From Atopsyche davidsoni (lineage: Eukaryota > Arthropoda > Insecta > Trichoptera > Hydrobiosidae), in the NCBI GenBank assembly GCA_022113835.1, contig JAILWY010000016.1:13547501-13611500 (forward strand): DNA of 64,000 nt. The letters run 5' to 3'. Made by a program: the position numbers and the translations under genes. Below are positions 23,189 through 34,150 of this stretch, one piece after another. The notes beneath the pieces were generated by a model that searched no databases, was not told where the DNA came from, and saw nothing but the letters and a program-made list of their open reading frames with translations. Every line of letters begins with the position of its first letter. The first letter of the stretch is position 1.

Positions 23189-25120
23189 GTAAGTGCTTGT
23201 GGTGAATCACATTATTTCTTAGCCACCAAAATATAAATACATATTTTAAAAAATATTAAATTAAATAATGCATGATATAATATACCTACATACCTATATA
23301 CCTGCAAAAACAAAAGAACTGTTTTCATAAGCTGATAATTCTTCATGTTGTGCCTTTTCAATAGAAATATATTTTCATGTTTTGCTTTCAGTATTTTTTA
23401 TATTTTTTATTTATAAGTTATTAAAAGTAAAGTATGATTTAAAAATTAAATATGTATAGACAAAGGAGTATATAATATAATTATTTATTATAAATTATGG
23501 TTATATAAGTTTTACAGAAATTATAATTTCTGTCAACAAATAATGAAAAAATAAATCTGCGAGTCTGCGAAAATACCTGAAATTAACTTTCATATTTTAT
23601 TTCACCCTTCTATCTGAAGCCTCGGGGGTCAGCGGCCTGACATAAAAAAACTAAATAAATGAAGAAAGACATTTATTAAGGTTTGTCTCCGACAAGCAAC
23701 TTTTTTGGAGGACAATGGAATAAAGTGGGGGTGAATAAGCTTTTCAGCATAAATGAACAAACGGTACCCAGCTGATGAGTACACCTTAAATAAAAATATT
23801 TCTCTTACCACGCAAATACTAAAAACACTGAAGTCATTTTATATTATATCTCGTAGCTCATGGCTTGTAGGGATATCATTAAATTTAATTTATACATTTT
23901 TTTTTGTCTTTTGCATTTATTAATATTTTAAATACATTTTTATTGGTTTCTATACATAAAAATAAAGATAATCGTATTATTTATCAAATTTAGACATTAA
24001 TATAAATTGTTTAAGAAATATTATAATTATTTTACATCAATAACTGTCCTATTTTTGTAATGGCAACTTCATGATGTTACACAAAATATATTACTCAAAA
24101 AGAAACCTTTGTGAACCCCTAAGATACTTGAGTTCTTGATGCAAATCAAAATTAAATTTTATAAAAATATAATTAATGTATTGACTAAATTCAACGTTTA
24201 TTTCAATTTGTCTGGGAAATAAATAGCACCATCCATAATAAAGGCTATCGACGCCACTTCAAAATATTCCCAATAAGTAAGGGCAGGGGGTTGCGATGAC
24301 ACGTGACCTCTCCTTTCTTACCCCATTACGTCGCGGCTCGTCAACACGCCCCGCCCGCGTGTACTCTCCGCCACAATCCTTACTTCCCTACACCCACTCG
24401 AGGTCCAATCATTTTATTGGCCGATGCCTGTGACGCGTGTTTCCATGAATGTTCCTGATATCCCTTGTATTTTATCGACCCATAAACTTCATTCGAATCA
24501 TGATTTTCTTATATTTTTTGTAAATTTATACATCAAAAATCACAAAAGGAAAAATATTGTATAGAACCGGGGAATAATATTTATGATAATATGGTAACGT
24601 TCTGTTTGATAAAATTATATTTATATCCTAAATTATCTTTCTCCGATGAAAAATATAGCTCTATCTAATAATTTTTACTCTGTACCAATCCTCTAGAAGC
24701 AATGTATTGACATGTAAGCCAGTTATTTTTAATTGCTTAATTTTTTTAAATTAAATAGTTATAAAATTAACTTTTACAGAGTTACAGCAACACAAATGAG
24801 TTGAACTTTTTAAAAATTGCGATAAGGATTTTCTGTTCAGTAACTATTTTTTTTTACTATTGAAAGATATCAATATGTCTTTAAATAAAAGTTTCTACCT
24901 TGAAGCAACAGCAGTAATCCTAACTTTTTTCTTAGACAAATATGTTAAATTCGAGTCCACGGCTCCACGACTATCGCATATAAACACAATAAACCTGAAT
25001 CGGGGAAACTGAGCTTTATTAAATAGATCATAATAATCAAGTAGACGAGTTCGAAATCATCAAAGACAAAAAACAAGGCTTTTTAAATAATCAAGGAATT
25101 TTCAATTATCTTAAAATAAA
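23189..25120. other. Gene-free AT-rich stretch
   Basis: A GC-rich patch at about 24285-24480 includes many CpGs. The rest is AT-rich and featureless to my reading. Confidence 0.35.
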
Positions 25121-25124
25121 GTAA

Positions 25125-25188
25125 TCAATATTTTTGACTGAGAGTACTTGGTGGAATTCCATTTTAAATCAAATCACTCAAGTATTAT
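25125..25188 (+). repeat. Dispersed repeat family 1, terminus fragment
   Basis: The sequence runs TCAATATTTTTGACTGAGAG then TACTTGGTGGAATTCCATTT, followed by a CACTCAAGTATT remnant. The hammerhead-like centre is missing. Confidence 0.75.
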
Positions 25189-25604
25189 ATTTAAAATATT
25201 ATCTTCAAATTACTCAAACCATTAAAAAAAACAAAATTATTAATTTGATTATATTTTTGCTTTGTATTTGACTATTTTATTTAAGAAACGATGAATTTTC
25301 ATCAGGCTTTACTTTTCGGTGAAAAAACGGTTGCATCGCACTTATTCTCCGTGAATTTATACCATCAGCAGTGGGTTTATATGTATGACGGAGCAAATCA
25401 GCAGATCTGCATATGTGGACAACGCCCAATGCTCGGGAATTCTCTAAAATGCTGATATCTCCTATGCAGCGGTAGGTAATGTACGAGAAAATAGGAAATG
25501 TTATATATGCATGTACTTTTCATGAATTAAATAGATTATTTACTTAAATATGCCATTAGTGCATGCTGTTTAACAACATAAATGTTTGCCACTAACAAGA
25601 TTTG

Positions 25605-25661
25605 AATATATATATATAAAATATATGTATATATATATATATATATATACATATATTTAGG
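25605..25661. repeat. (TA)n microsatellite
   Basis: TA repeats interrupted by AAAATATATG and TACATA. Confidence 0.9.
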
Positions 25662-27460
25662 AATCAAAAGAAAAACATTTATGAAACCACTTATTGCACA
25701 ACATTATATTTTTCTATAAAACTACTGGACGCTGAAAAATATACCTGAATTGAGTTTTTGCCGATTTATAAAAACAATAAATATTTCTTGGGATTGTAAC
25801 CTGCCGTCTTACACTGGAGACAGCAAAAAATACATTTTATTTATTATTTATTCGTTTTGCATTTATTAGTATCATTTCGATAATTTTAGTAAAAAAAAAT
25901 AATAGAAAGAGGAGGTTATGCTGCTATGGGCCCGCGCAACATTGGGACGCGCCGTTACTGGATCCGCTTCCCTTATCGAATCGCCGTTTGCGCCGTCAGC
26001 AGCCAGAGCCCCCGAGCACCGCCCTCAATCCACCTGCCGCATTTCAGCGACAGTTGCGTTATTCGTCGAACGAAACTATCCATTCATCTAACTTGCTAGA
26101 CATTCGACTTCACATATTCTAAACAAAGAGTTTACAATCACACTACTGTATAAAATACGGATGCAGCAAAAGAAACAAGAGATACAGGACCATGTGCATC
26201 CACATATTGCTCGATACATCACCGGAATTCGTTTTATTGTATACCATACTAAAAAATTCGATCCAAAGGGGCGTCGAAAGGGTGGGGAGGGGTCACCGCG
26301 TGGTTGGGGGGGGCGGTGCGCCGTGTCTAGTGCAGTACGTAGCCATTGAAACTTTTATTCTTCCGTCGCCAAGGCTGCATCGCAAATATGCACAAGTTTG
26401 CATGTGGGTCGACCCCGACAAACTTTCCGATGTAGCGAATGCGATGCTAAATTGACTATTTATTTTGCAACTAAAACTATATGCTTCACGTCTCGTTGTA
26501 TTCATAATATTCGCTTGTAGAGCTTCAAAACTGGTTTTGGTAAATATATTTTGATATAAAGAATATGAACTGATAAAATACATAACCTACCTGTCCTTAT
26601 CAATTCACTAGTTTACATTATTTGAAACATTTTTTTTTTCCTACTGGATAGAAGTCGAATCAATACTTTTTACGTTCGTAAAAAGAGTGCGGATTTTTAA
26701 GAATCGGCAAGAGGATGTCGTACAGCAACCCTGAAGGGCTTTTTACTAAGAAAAAGGCCAACATGTAATAGCTCGATGGTACATCAGAAAACTGCCGTGC
26801 TTCTGGTAATAATAACTAAAATAAATTCTCACGAACATTTTTTTTAGAAAGCCGAGACTGACTAATGAAGATATTAAAATTATAAAAATTAATAAGTCTT
26901 AACTAAAAACTAACATCAGCATTAAAGTAACAAATATTATTCATAATATTTAAAAATAATAACACAATGGAACGATATATATATCAGATATTGTATAGTA
27001 GATGTACTAAACATTATTTTTATTCAATGAATCCATGAATTTTACGGTAAACCAGTCCCAAACCAGAATTAAAATACTTTCACCGATATGAAGCTTATGC
27101 GAATCCTCAACCCTAGTACTTGCAACCCTCTGAAGCCTTCGACATTTTAGTCGGCGAGGGTCATTGGATCACGTCCGATTAGGGAGCATCCATAAGGGCC
27201 GTGGAAATTTCAGCACAGACCAGCAGGAATTAGAATTTCTGAACCTAAAATATTAATAATGTAGAAGAAATAATTAATTCCTTAAAAGCAGCTATCGACC
27301 TTTATTATTATATAAAAAAGTATATACCACCAAAAAAAAGTAGATGTGTGTTAAAAATACATGTGTTAAATTTATAACATCTCTTTTACTCCCTAACAAC
27401 CAACACCTCTCCCTTTAACAATTGTTCACTTGATTGCTTGTTATTTTATAAATTCTCACT
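25662..27460. other. Gene-free stretch with two GC-rich patches
   Basis: GC-rich patches lie at about 25920-26060 (CpG-rich) and 26265-26450, including a G-run near 26306. Open frames crossing the second patch on both strands have no recognisable domain, so I treat them as composition effects. Confidence 0.35.
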
Positions 27461-27597
27461 CAGTTTGATAGTGCCAACGTGAAAGGTTGATGAAACCGGT
27501 CACCAATAAAAATTAGCAAGAGGAAAAATCACTCAAGTATTTTATTTAAAATATTAAAATGGAATTTCACCGAGTACTCTCTGTCAAAAATAATGAT
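27461..27597. repeat. Dispersed repeat family 1 with hammerhead-like core
   Basis: A + core at 27464-27502 (TTGATAG-T, stem GCCAAC with a decayed partner GTTGAT, GAAA, CCGGTC) is followed by AATAAAAATTAGC. The family terminus in reverse orientation ends the copy near 27597. Confidence 0.75.
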
Positions 27598-28352
27598 TAC
27601 TGTTAAATTTACATTTTAATACTGATTTTTTTGACAAAATATGTAAACGAAACGTGTATAAAACGATAGTCTTTCTTATTCTAAATATGATATTTTGAGG
27701 TAACAAAAATTTCAATTGACTTTCAAAAAAATTGAGCATCAGTAAATCACCTAAAAAAAATTATACAACTTTGAGTAAAACAGTAAATAAGTAAATAGAA
27801 CTGACAAAAACACAGTGCACATCACTGCTATATTCAAGTCAATTTGATGCTCTTTTTTCTTTACAGTTGTATTTTTATTCCACTTAACTGATAAATGCTG
27901 CACTCAATTCAAATGCAATTTACCACAAAACTTCTCTTTCTCAGGCAACTTCGCGAAGCTCTCTGTGGCACAACGTCAGGTCGGCTGATTCTCAACGAGT
28001 GCAGCGGGAAGTTTTCTTAGAGTATTTAATCATTCCGGGGGGGAGAGCTTTCGTCCGTGCGCCCCGCCCTCTTCCGTTCCCAACCTCGATGTTCCGGAAC
28101 CTTTTTCGCTAACTAACCCCTCGACTGAACTGCCTGATAACGCAATCGAGAAATACTATGTTTTATTGGTCAATTTGAGATGAAATGTGTGTTGGAGAAG
28201 TAGAGTAAAAAAACCTTCGATGGTAAAAATTTTAAAAGAATTTATATTTACCTTTATTAAGATATATCTATCAATAAAAATATGGCTTTAAATAATGTTT
28301 TGGTAATGTATGTTGCATAAAAAGAACAATAAATATAAAAATACGTAAATAT
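27598..28352. other. Gene-free stretch with GC-rich patch
   Basis: A CpG-containing GC-rich patch at about 27945-28150 includes a run of six G. No coding signal was recognised. Confidence 0.35.
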
Positions 28353-28731
28353 TCAATATTTTTTGACAAAGAGTACATACTTAAGTGATTTTTCTACGTG
28401 TATTTTTTTTTTTGGTAACCGGTTACGCCAATAATAAAATAAAATATGGAAAAACCACTCAAGTAATTTATTTGAAGTGTTAAATCTATGAAACACAGTT
28501 CTTAATTTTTATTTTTTTGTTTTAAATAATAATTAAAATACTTGAGTGATTTTTTCACATACAGATTTTTATTGGTGACCGGTTTCGCCAACCTTTCTCG
28601 TTGGCATTATCAAACAGAAGTCACCGGTCACCAATAAAAATCTATATGTGGAAAAATCACTCAAGTATTTTACTTATTATTTAAAATATTAAAATAGAAA
28701 TTCACCAAGTACTATTTGTCAAAAATATTGA
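28353..28731. repeat. Dispersed repeat family 1, fullest inverted-end copy
   Basis: This is the most complete element of the family, about 380 bp. It begins with the terminus in forward orientation (TCAATATTTTTTGACAAAGA) and ends with it in reverse (TTTGTCAAAAATATTGA). Inside are three copies of the ACCGGT/GGTTTCGCC block. The intact hammerhead-like core lies on the minus strand at 28576-28614: TTGATAA-T, GCCAAC/GTTGGC hairpin, GAAA, CCGGTC. It has no coding capacity. The structure resembles head-to-head Penelope-type terminal repeats or a foldback element. Confidence 0.75.
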
Positions 28732-30470
28732 ATTTCTAATTTTTCTTTGTCAATTGAGCATTGTGACCCTTCAAAAAATATAACTCTACACATATTTTTC
28801 AAATATAAACTAAAGAGCTCGACTTCACTCACTCCATGCAGGCATCTTACTTTTTTCGCTCTAAAAATCAATGAAGTAAAAAAGTCCACGCTATTGATTT
28901 TTATTATATTGCATTGCGCTGAAAAAGCTTTTTTATACTTTATCAATATCTCTCCATAAAGTGTTCTAAAATGGTAATTATTGGAGGCTTTCACGCTATG
29001 CTGGGTCGCAGCCCTCGGCCAACGTTCGAGCCAAAGTTCCCGCTTCCACTACGGCTAATAACTGTTATTTAGAGATTCTAATGACTATCTGATGGAAGAC
29101 AGTGCATGATGAATGGCAGGGGTTTGGTGCATTATCACCGCTCTGTGCCAAATTTATTAATAATGATTCCTTATAAAGTAAGCCAGTATGTTACGCTGAG
29201 ACTCGGTGTTTGATTAACACTGCGAGATACTATTTTCACTGAAATCAAAACCTAGTAAACAATGACACATTAAGCCTCGCGGTCCAGAGAGTAGCACGCC
29301 GCTTGCTGGCCGTAAAGCTCCGGATTCGGATCTGAGAAAAACAAAACTAATTTAGGTTTTATCATAAAATATAATTTTTTTTGGGTTTAAAATGAACAAA
29401 ATTACTTTGATGCAAGTTTCATATATATTTAAATTAATAGGTGTATCAAGCCAACTATCAAAGGCCTGGCGTATTAAACCATACACGGCTGCAAATGCCA
29501 CTTAACGCTATTAACAGTAAATCTACCTGCCTTTTCTTTTGAAAAAGTTTAATGTTAATGAGTAATTAATTATGAAACCCTATTCATCAAATTATCCTAA
29601 CATGGACATCTTCATAAGAATATATACGAAACAATAAAATGAACTAGATATGGTATACCAACAGTTTTGTAAAAAAGGTTATTTTTATAAACGAGAAAAA
29701 AAATACCAAGCGACGGCTTTACTTCAAAACCGTCGCCTGAAAACAGCCGGAAAATAACCACAAAAATACATAGTTTACGATCATTTTTGTAAATGAGCAG
29801 TCTCTTTTTTCAAAGACTTTCATGTCTTAATCTTTTAGCTATTTGGCATTTCATATATTTTGTATGAAGTATTTTATGTTGAATCAGTCATTCGGGAAAA
29901 AATAGTTTTGTTTCAAAAAAAGCCTACGTGAAATAGCCATTCTGTCAGTGTATGCAGTCAATACATGACAGAAGTTAATTTTACAGATGATAGCGTGGCG
30001 CTTCTGTCGAAGGAGTTGGTCTTCAGGCCAATTACAGCCTGTCCGGGACGGGACTGTCGGCCGCCCGGAACTTGGGAAAGAAAATTGATTTAATAAACTG
30101 AAGGAAGCGCCGGACGTGACACAACTGCCCGATCCGCCCGCCCGGGGTATCGATTCCACGACTCGGGCCAGCGAGGGAAGTGCAGCCGGATCGTCACGAC
30201 ATTGAGATACACATTTATGTTCATGTTTACCAATGCAAGCCACATAAATATTAAAGATCCATTATTCTTAAAAATAACAAAATTATAAAAAAAATTATAA
30301 AAAAAAATATATATATGGTATATAAACTTACGTAAATATATTCATAAGTAATATGATAATAGGCGCTTTTGTAAATCGGAATCGTAGTGAAAACAAAGCA
30401 CTATAATCGTATCAAAATATACAAATATGATTAATGGAACTGGTATTTATTTTGTAATACTCCATTTTAT
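28732..30470. other. Gene-free stretch
   Basis: GC-richer patches lie at about 28985-29070, 29270-29340 and 29985-30200. The last carries a 119-codon minus-strand open frame (29884-30243) rich in Ser, Pro and Arg. I see no domain or splice support and think it reflects GC content. Confidence 0.35.
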
Positions 30471-30476
30471 TACAAT

Positions 30477-30926
30477 AAAATAAAACCAAATGGTTTTGGA
30501 GACTACGTTAATTTCACTATTAGCGAGAGCTCTTTCGCCGAACACGCCATCTTCAAGACTGAATCTATAAAGAAAAAAGCGAGCTTATACATAACAAATT
30601 CAACAGAAATACATGTGAAACCCCGGAAACAGGTGACGGCCAGGACAGCCAGGAATCATCAAAAACTAGTTTATTTAAGTACTAAGTATTGAAATTATTG
30701 CTGTTAATATCTTTTTAATGGGGTTTCACAGCGCCCAATAGAAGCATTTTTTCCACATAAATTTGTAATGTAGTATAATTTATGACTCATGTATTTCTGT
30801 TGAATTTGTTATGTATTAGCTCGCTTTTTTCTGTATAGATTCAGTCTTGAAGATGCCGTGTTCGGCGAAAGAGCTCTCGCTAATAGTGAAATTAACGTAG
30901 TCTCCAAAACCATTTGGTTTTATTTT
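30477..30926. repeat. Palindromic element with hammerhead-like cores in both arms (family 2)
   Basis: Two near-identical inverted arms of about 140 bp (30477-30614 and 30786-30926) flank a 170-bp unique centre. The outer ends are AAAATAAAACCAAATGGTTT and its complement. Each arm has TTGAAGA-T, a GCCG/CGGC hairpin, GAAA and the self-complementary AGAGCTCT followed by C: + strand 30846-30878 and minus strand 30525-30557. There is no protein-coding capacity. Best reading: head-to-head terminal repeats of a Penelope-like element, or a foldback transposon. Confidence 0.7.
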
Positions 30927-31174
30927 CTTGTATACAAATATGGAGAGGAATTAAATTTTACTTGATAAGGAAGTGAAACGCAATGGTATCTGTTTTTCAA
31001 ATTCGACAACAGCTTGTGATTGTTGTGGCTTAAAATCAGAAAAAATTTAAATTTAAATTGAAAATATATATAATGATCAGAAGACACGTCCTCCCTCAGT
31101 TGCATACATTACCATAAAATTAATTGGAAGACTTTTTAGGAAATAATTTCGGATTTTTACAATAATAGGTATAG
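30927..31174. other. AT-rich spacer
   Basis: No feature recognised between the palindromic element and the next family 1 copy. Confidence 0.4.
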
Positions 31175-31325
31175 TCAATACCTTTGACAGAGAGGACTTG
31201 GTAGAATTCCATTTTAATAGTTTCCAATTCCAGTTTGATAGTGCCAACGTGAAAAGTTGGCGAAACCAGTCACCAAAAATAAATTGACATGTGGAAAAAT
31301 CACTTTAATATTATATTTAAAATAC
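31175..31325. repeat. Dispersed repeat family 1 with hammerhead-like core
   Basis: The forward terminus (TCAATACCTTTGACAGAGAG) is followed by a + core at 31234-31271: TTGATAG-T, GCCAAC hairpin, GAAA, CCAGTC. The CCGGTC block has a single G-to-A change that breaks its self-complementarity. Confidence 0.75.
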
Positions 31326-32040
31326 TTTAATTAAAAAAATTAAAACTGTCCATTATATTTAATTGAATAATATAGATTTAATAATGGTATACTTGGTTTT
31401 ATATCGACAATGTGGTTTTAACGCAGATGGTTATATGAGCTTGATGTAACCATTCGGTTTTTTAAGAAATCTGCACATAATGCTTTTAAATTTTGATAAC
31501 GGAAAATATTACACGCTATTTTAAAATGGCAAAAATTCATCCTATAAAAAAACATTTATTTTTCACGGTTCACTCGCAAGAATACTCCCTTTTAACACTG
31601 ATCGTCGTTTCTTTTTCAAATACAAAGAACGAAAGAAAGTTATAGGGTCTAACAGGATACAAGTTGGACAAGTCCATTATGGCGGGCAGTGCATGGCGCG
31701 GCTCGCGCGGGGGGCTGTCTTCAAACGGAATATTCGCAAGTGTCGTTAAGATAAGGGCGGATTACTGAGGGTTAATTGCCCCCCTACTCTCAAAGGCCAC
31801 AGCCGATCTGGGAAGTCGGAGATGGGGTTTTTATTTAGGGGAAGATTAGATTTGGGTGATTATAGATTCTTCTCATTGCAACTTTTATTTCATGGGATAC
31901 TGAAATAATCACGATAATGACAATAAAACGTTTTATTTGTATGTCTGTATTAACTTCACTCCAGAACCCATTACAGACTGGCTTGTATAAATATTTTTAA
32001 ACAACTCTATGAATAGCCAAAAGGCCGGGGAATTACGATC
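31326..32040. other. Gene-free stretch with GC-rich patch
   Basis: A GC-rich patch at about 31670-31850 has many CpGs. No exon recognised. Confidence 0.35.
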
Positions 32041-32116
32041 ATTTGTGTTTGTGAGCGCTTTGCGTCTGAATGTCTGAAGAACTGGTTGAAAAGCGAAAGC
32101 GCTCACTAGCACAAAT
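32041..32116. ncRNA. Candidate miRNA-type hairpin
   Basis: The 5' arm (32041-32064, ATTTGTGTTTGTGAGCGCTT...) pairs with the 3' arm (about 32092-32116, ...AGCGCTCACTAGCACAAAT). That gives seven pairs, a wobble, one pair, one mismatch and eleven further pairs, with a terminal loop of about 30 nt. Arm length, sparse mismatches and loop size fit a pre-miRNA. I do not recognise the arms as a known family. It could instead be a chance inverted repeat or a small MITE. Which strand would be transcribed is unknown. Confidence 0.4.
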
Positions 32117-33990
32117 CAGTCATAATATATTTTTAAATAAAAATATATATTTGTTTAGAAATATCAAAACGGATTCTACCGAATAATATTGATAAAATTG
32201 AATATATTTTTAGTCGTATGTCTATTTATATTTGTTGTTTGAAAAAATATTATTAAAAAATTAAACGAATATCCCGTGGATATCTGTAAGTAGTATAGGT
32301 CGCACGTTAACCACGTTAACTGAATGTAGTCTTTTAATAGAATTCAATGTAATAATTTTGATACTTTGCGATGTAAATGGTTTTAATGATATTTGTAAAC
32401 ATGAACAACTAAGGCCCAACAAACAAGTCGCATTATTTGAGATAAGTAAATCCTATCTATATTATTTATTACTGTGTAGGGTGTCCATCAGTCTATTTTT
32501 AATTAAGACTATTTTTCAAATGCAATGCATCATAGAATCAAAAATGTAGTCGAGAGTATATCTATTTTAAGAGGTTTGGCGTGTAATCTTTAGTGGTGTT
32601 ATATAAAACACAAACTCACAAATTCAAATACCTGAAGCAAGTTTTCAAGTAAGAAATAAAATAGAAATATTTTTATATATATATATTAAAAATATTAGTA
32701 TCGGTATTTTTAATAAGGAAAGATAAGTATTTCTTTTATTATCTTCAGTAAGCCTTCTTCAAAAAATTATATTTCAAAAACATACAAAATTAACGTTTAT
32801 GGTTTTCTGAAAAGAAATTTTAGTACTGATAATATTTTTTTTATTTAAAACGTTTCGTTTGTAAACAAGAAGTATATAAATTATAAAAAATAAATCAATA
32901 TACAGGCAACCTATTAAATTCTGTTTAGAATAATAAATAAATAATACCGGTCAATAGTTTGAACTCTATTGAAATTATATCCAATGGTTGCCCTAGTCGG
33001 AAGGCGTATCCTTGGCCCATTTAAGAATTTTTCTGTCTCTCTTCAGCACTGGAATCCATTTATTTTAAACGTTTCGAGGATAGAGCATTCTCTGGAATAG
33101 CTTTTAACGATGAAGATTCCACTGAGATTAGACAAGATAATTCAAAATATTTAAATTATTACTGAGAAATGAATTATTAATATACCTTCAACCATAATAT
33201 CTTTAACGTGGAAAATTGTTTTAACAAATTTATTTAGTTCTTAATTTGCCTAATTACATGTTAAAAAACATACATTTAAGAATTATCAAAAAGAAAACTT
33301 TATAAAATTCAATTATAGATTTTCAATCCGGAATAATATTTTTAGCAATGAAAAAGAAACAACCCTTTACCAATTTTTCACAATAAACAAAACCAAAACC
33401 CTCGATAAAAGTATAAAGTTATAAATAAACTATCAAGAAGAGAGACATCCCTCGTCGGATGATATTCAAAATATCTCGAGCGGGAATAAAAAATTTCGAG
33501 CTTCTCGTGGAATAAATATCAAAAGTAAATTGACCTTTTCCACGCTACTCGACATTACAAAAAAAATTCAAATAAAATATTTAACTCCCGATATTTTTAA
33601 GCTAATGTTTTAAATGAAACTTTCATGAATTGCTAATTTAGTGTTTGATAATGTGAAATCTAACAATTCAGTTTTTTCAACAAAATAACGCAGAGCATGA
33701 ATTTTGACATTTAATTATTTTTGGACATTGTTTTGTGATTTCCGTGTGGTATTCCATATGGAAATAACAGAGTGCCTGCCATCACGCGAAGTACTCGATT
33801 AGCGAACTCTGCGGACGGATCGATCCCATTCCGATTCCAGAGCTAAAGACCTGTGAAGCAGCTGGAAGTCGCGGCTTTATTTCAAGGCTCCCATAAAGAC
33901 GATGTATTTTACATAAAAAGGCGTTTTTAATTTTATTTATAAAGTCGTTATTCTTAGATAATTAATTAATAAAGTTATTTATCTTTTTTT
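32117..33990. other. Gene-free AT-rich stretch
   Basis: Mostly AT-rich, with a GC-richer patch at about 33770-33900. No exon or transposon recognised. Confidence 0.35.
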
Positions 33991-33992
33991 TC

Positions 33993-34150
33993 AAAGAAAC
34001 TCTCAGAAAAATATCATCGTGACTTGTGTAGGATATTGATATTTTTCTGAGTTTCTTTAAATCATTTCCAATATGTGAAAAAATATCCCCAATCATATTA
34101 GTAAGTAATATAAGCCTGTAAAGGTAATTAAAACGCCGATTGACGTTCAA
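33993..34150. repeat. SINE body copy with foldback at its 5' side
   Basis: 34032-34150 matches, with divergence, the body of the SINE-like copies near the right end of the window (GATATTTTCTGAG, TTTCTTTAATC, AATGTGTGAAAAAAT, AATCACAT and a TAAATAAAACGC-like tail). 33993-34029 is the start of the same body in inverted orientation, including ATATCATCGTGACTTGTGT. The first 65 bp or so therefore form a hairpin. Confidence 0.55.

Noticed and set aside
29884..30243. 119-codon minus-strand frame
   Set aside because: It overlaps a GC-rich patch where stops are rare. No domain, and composition changes abruptly along the frame.
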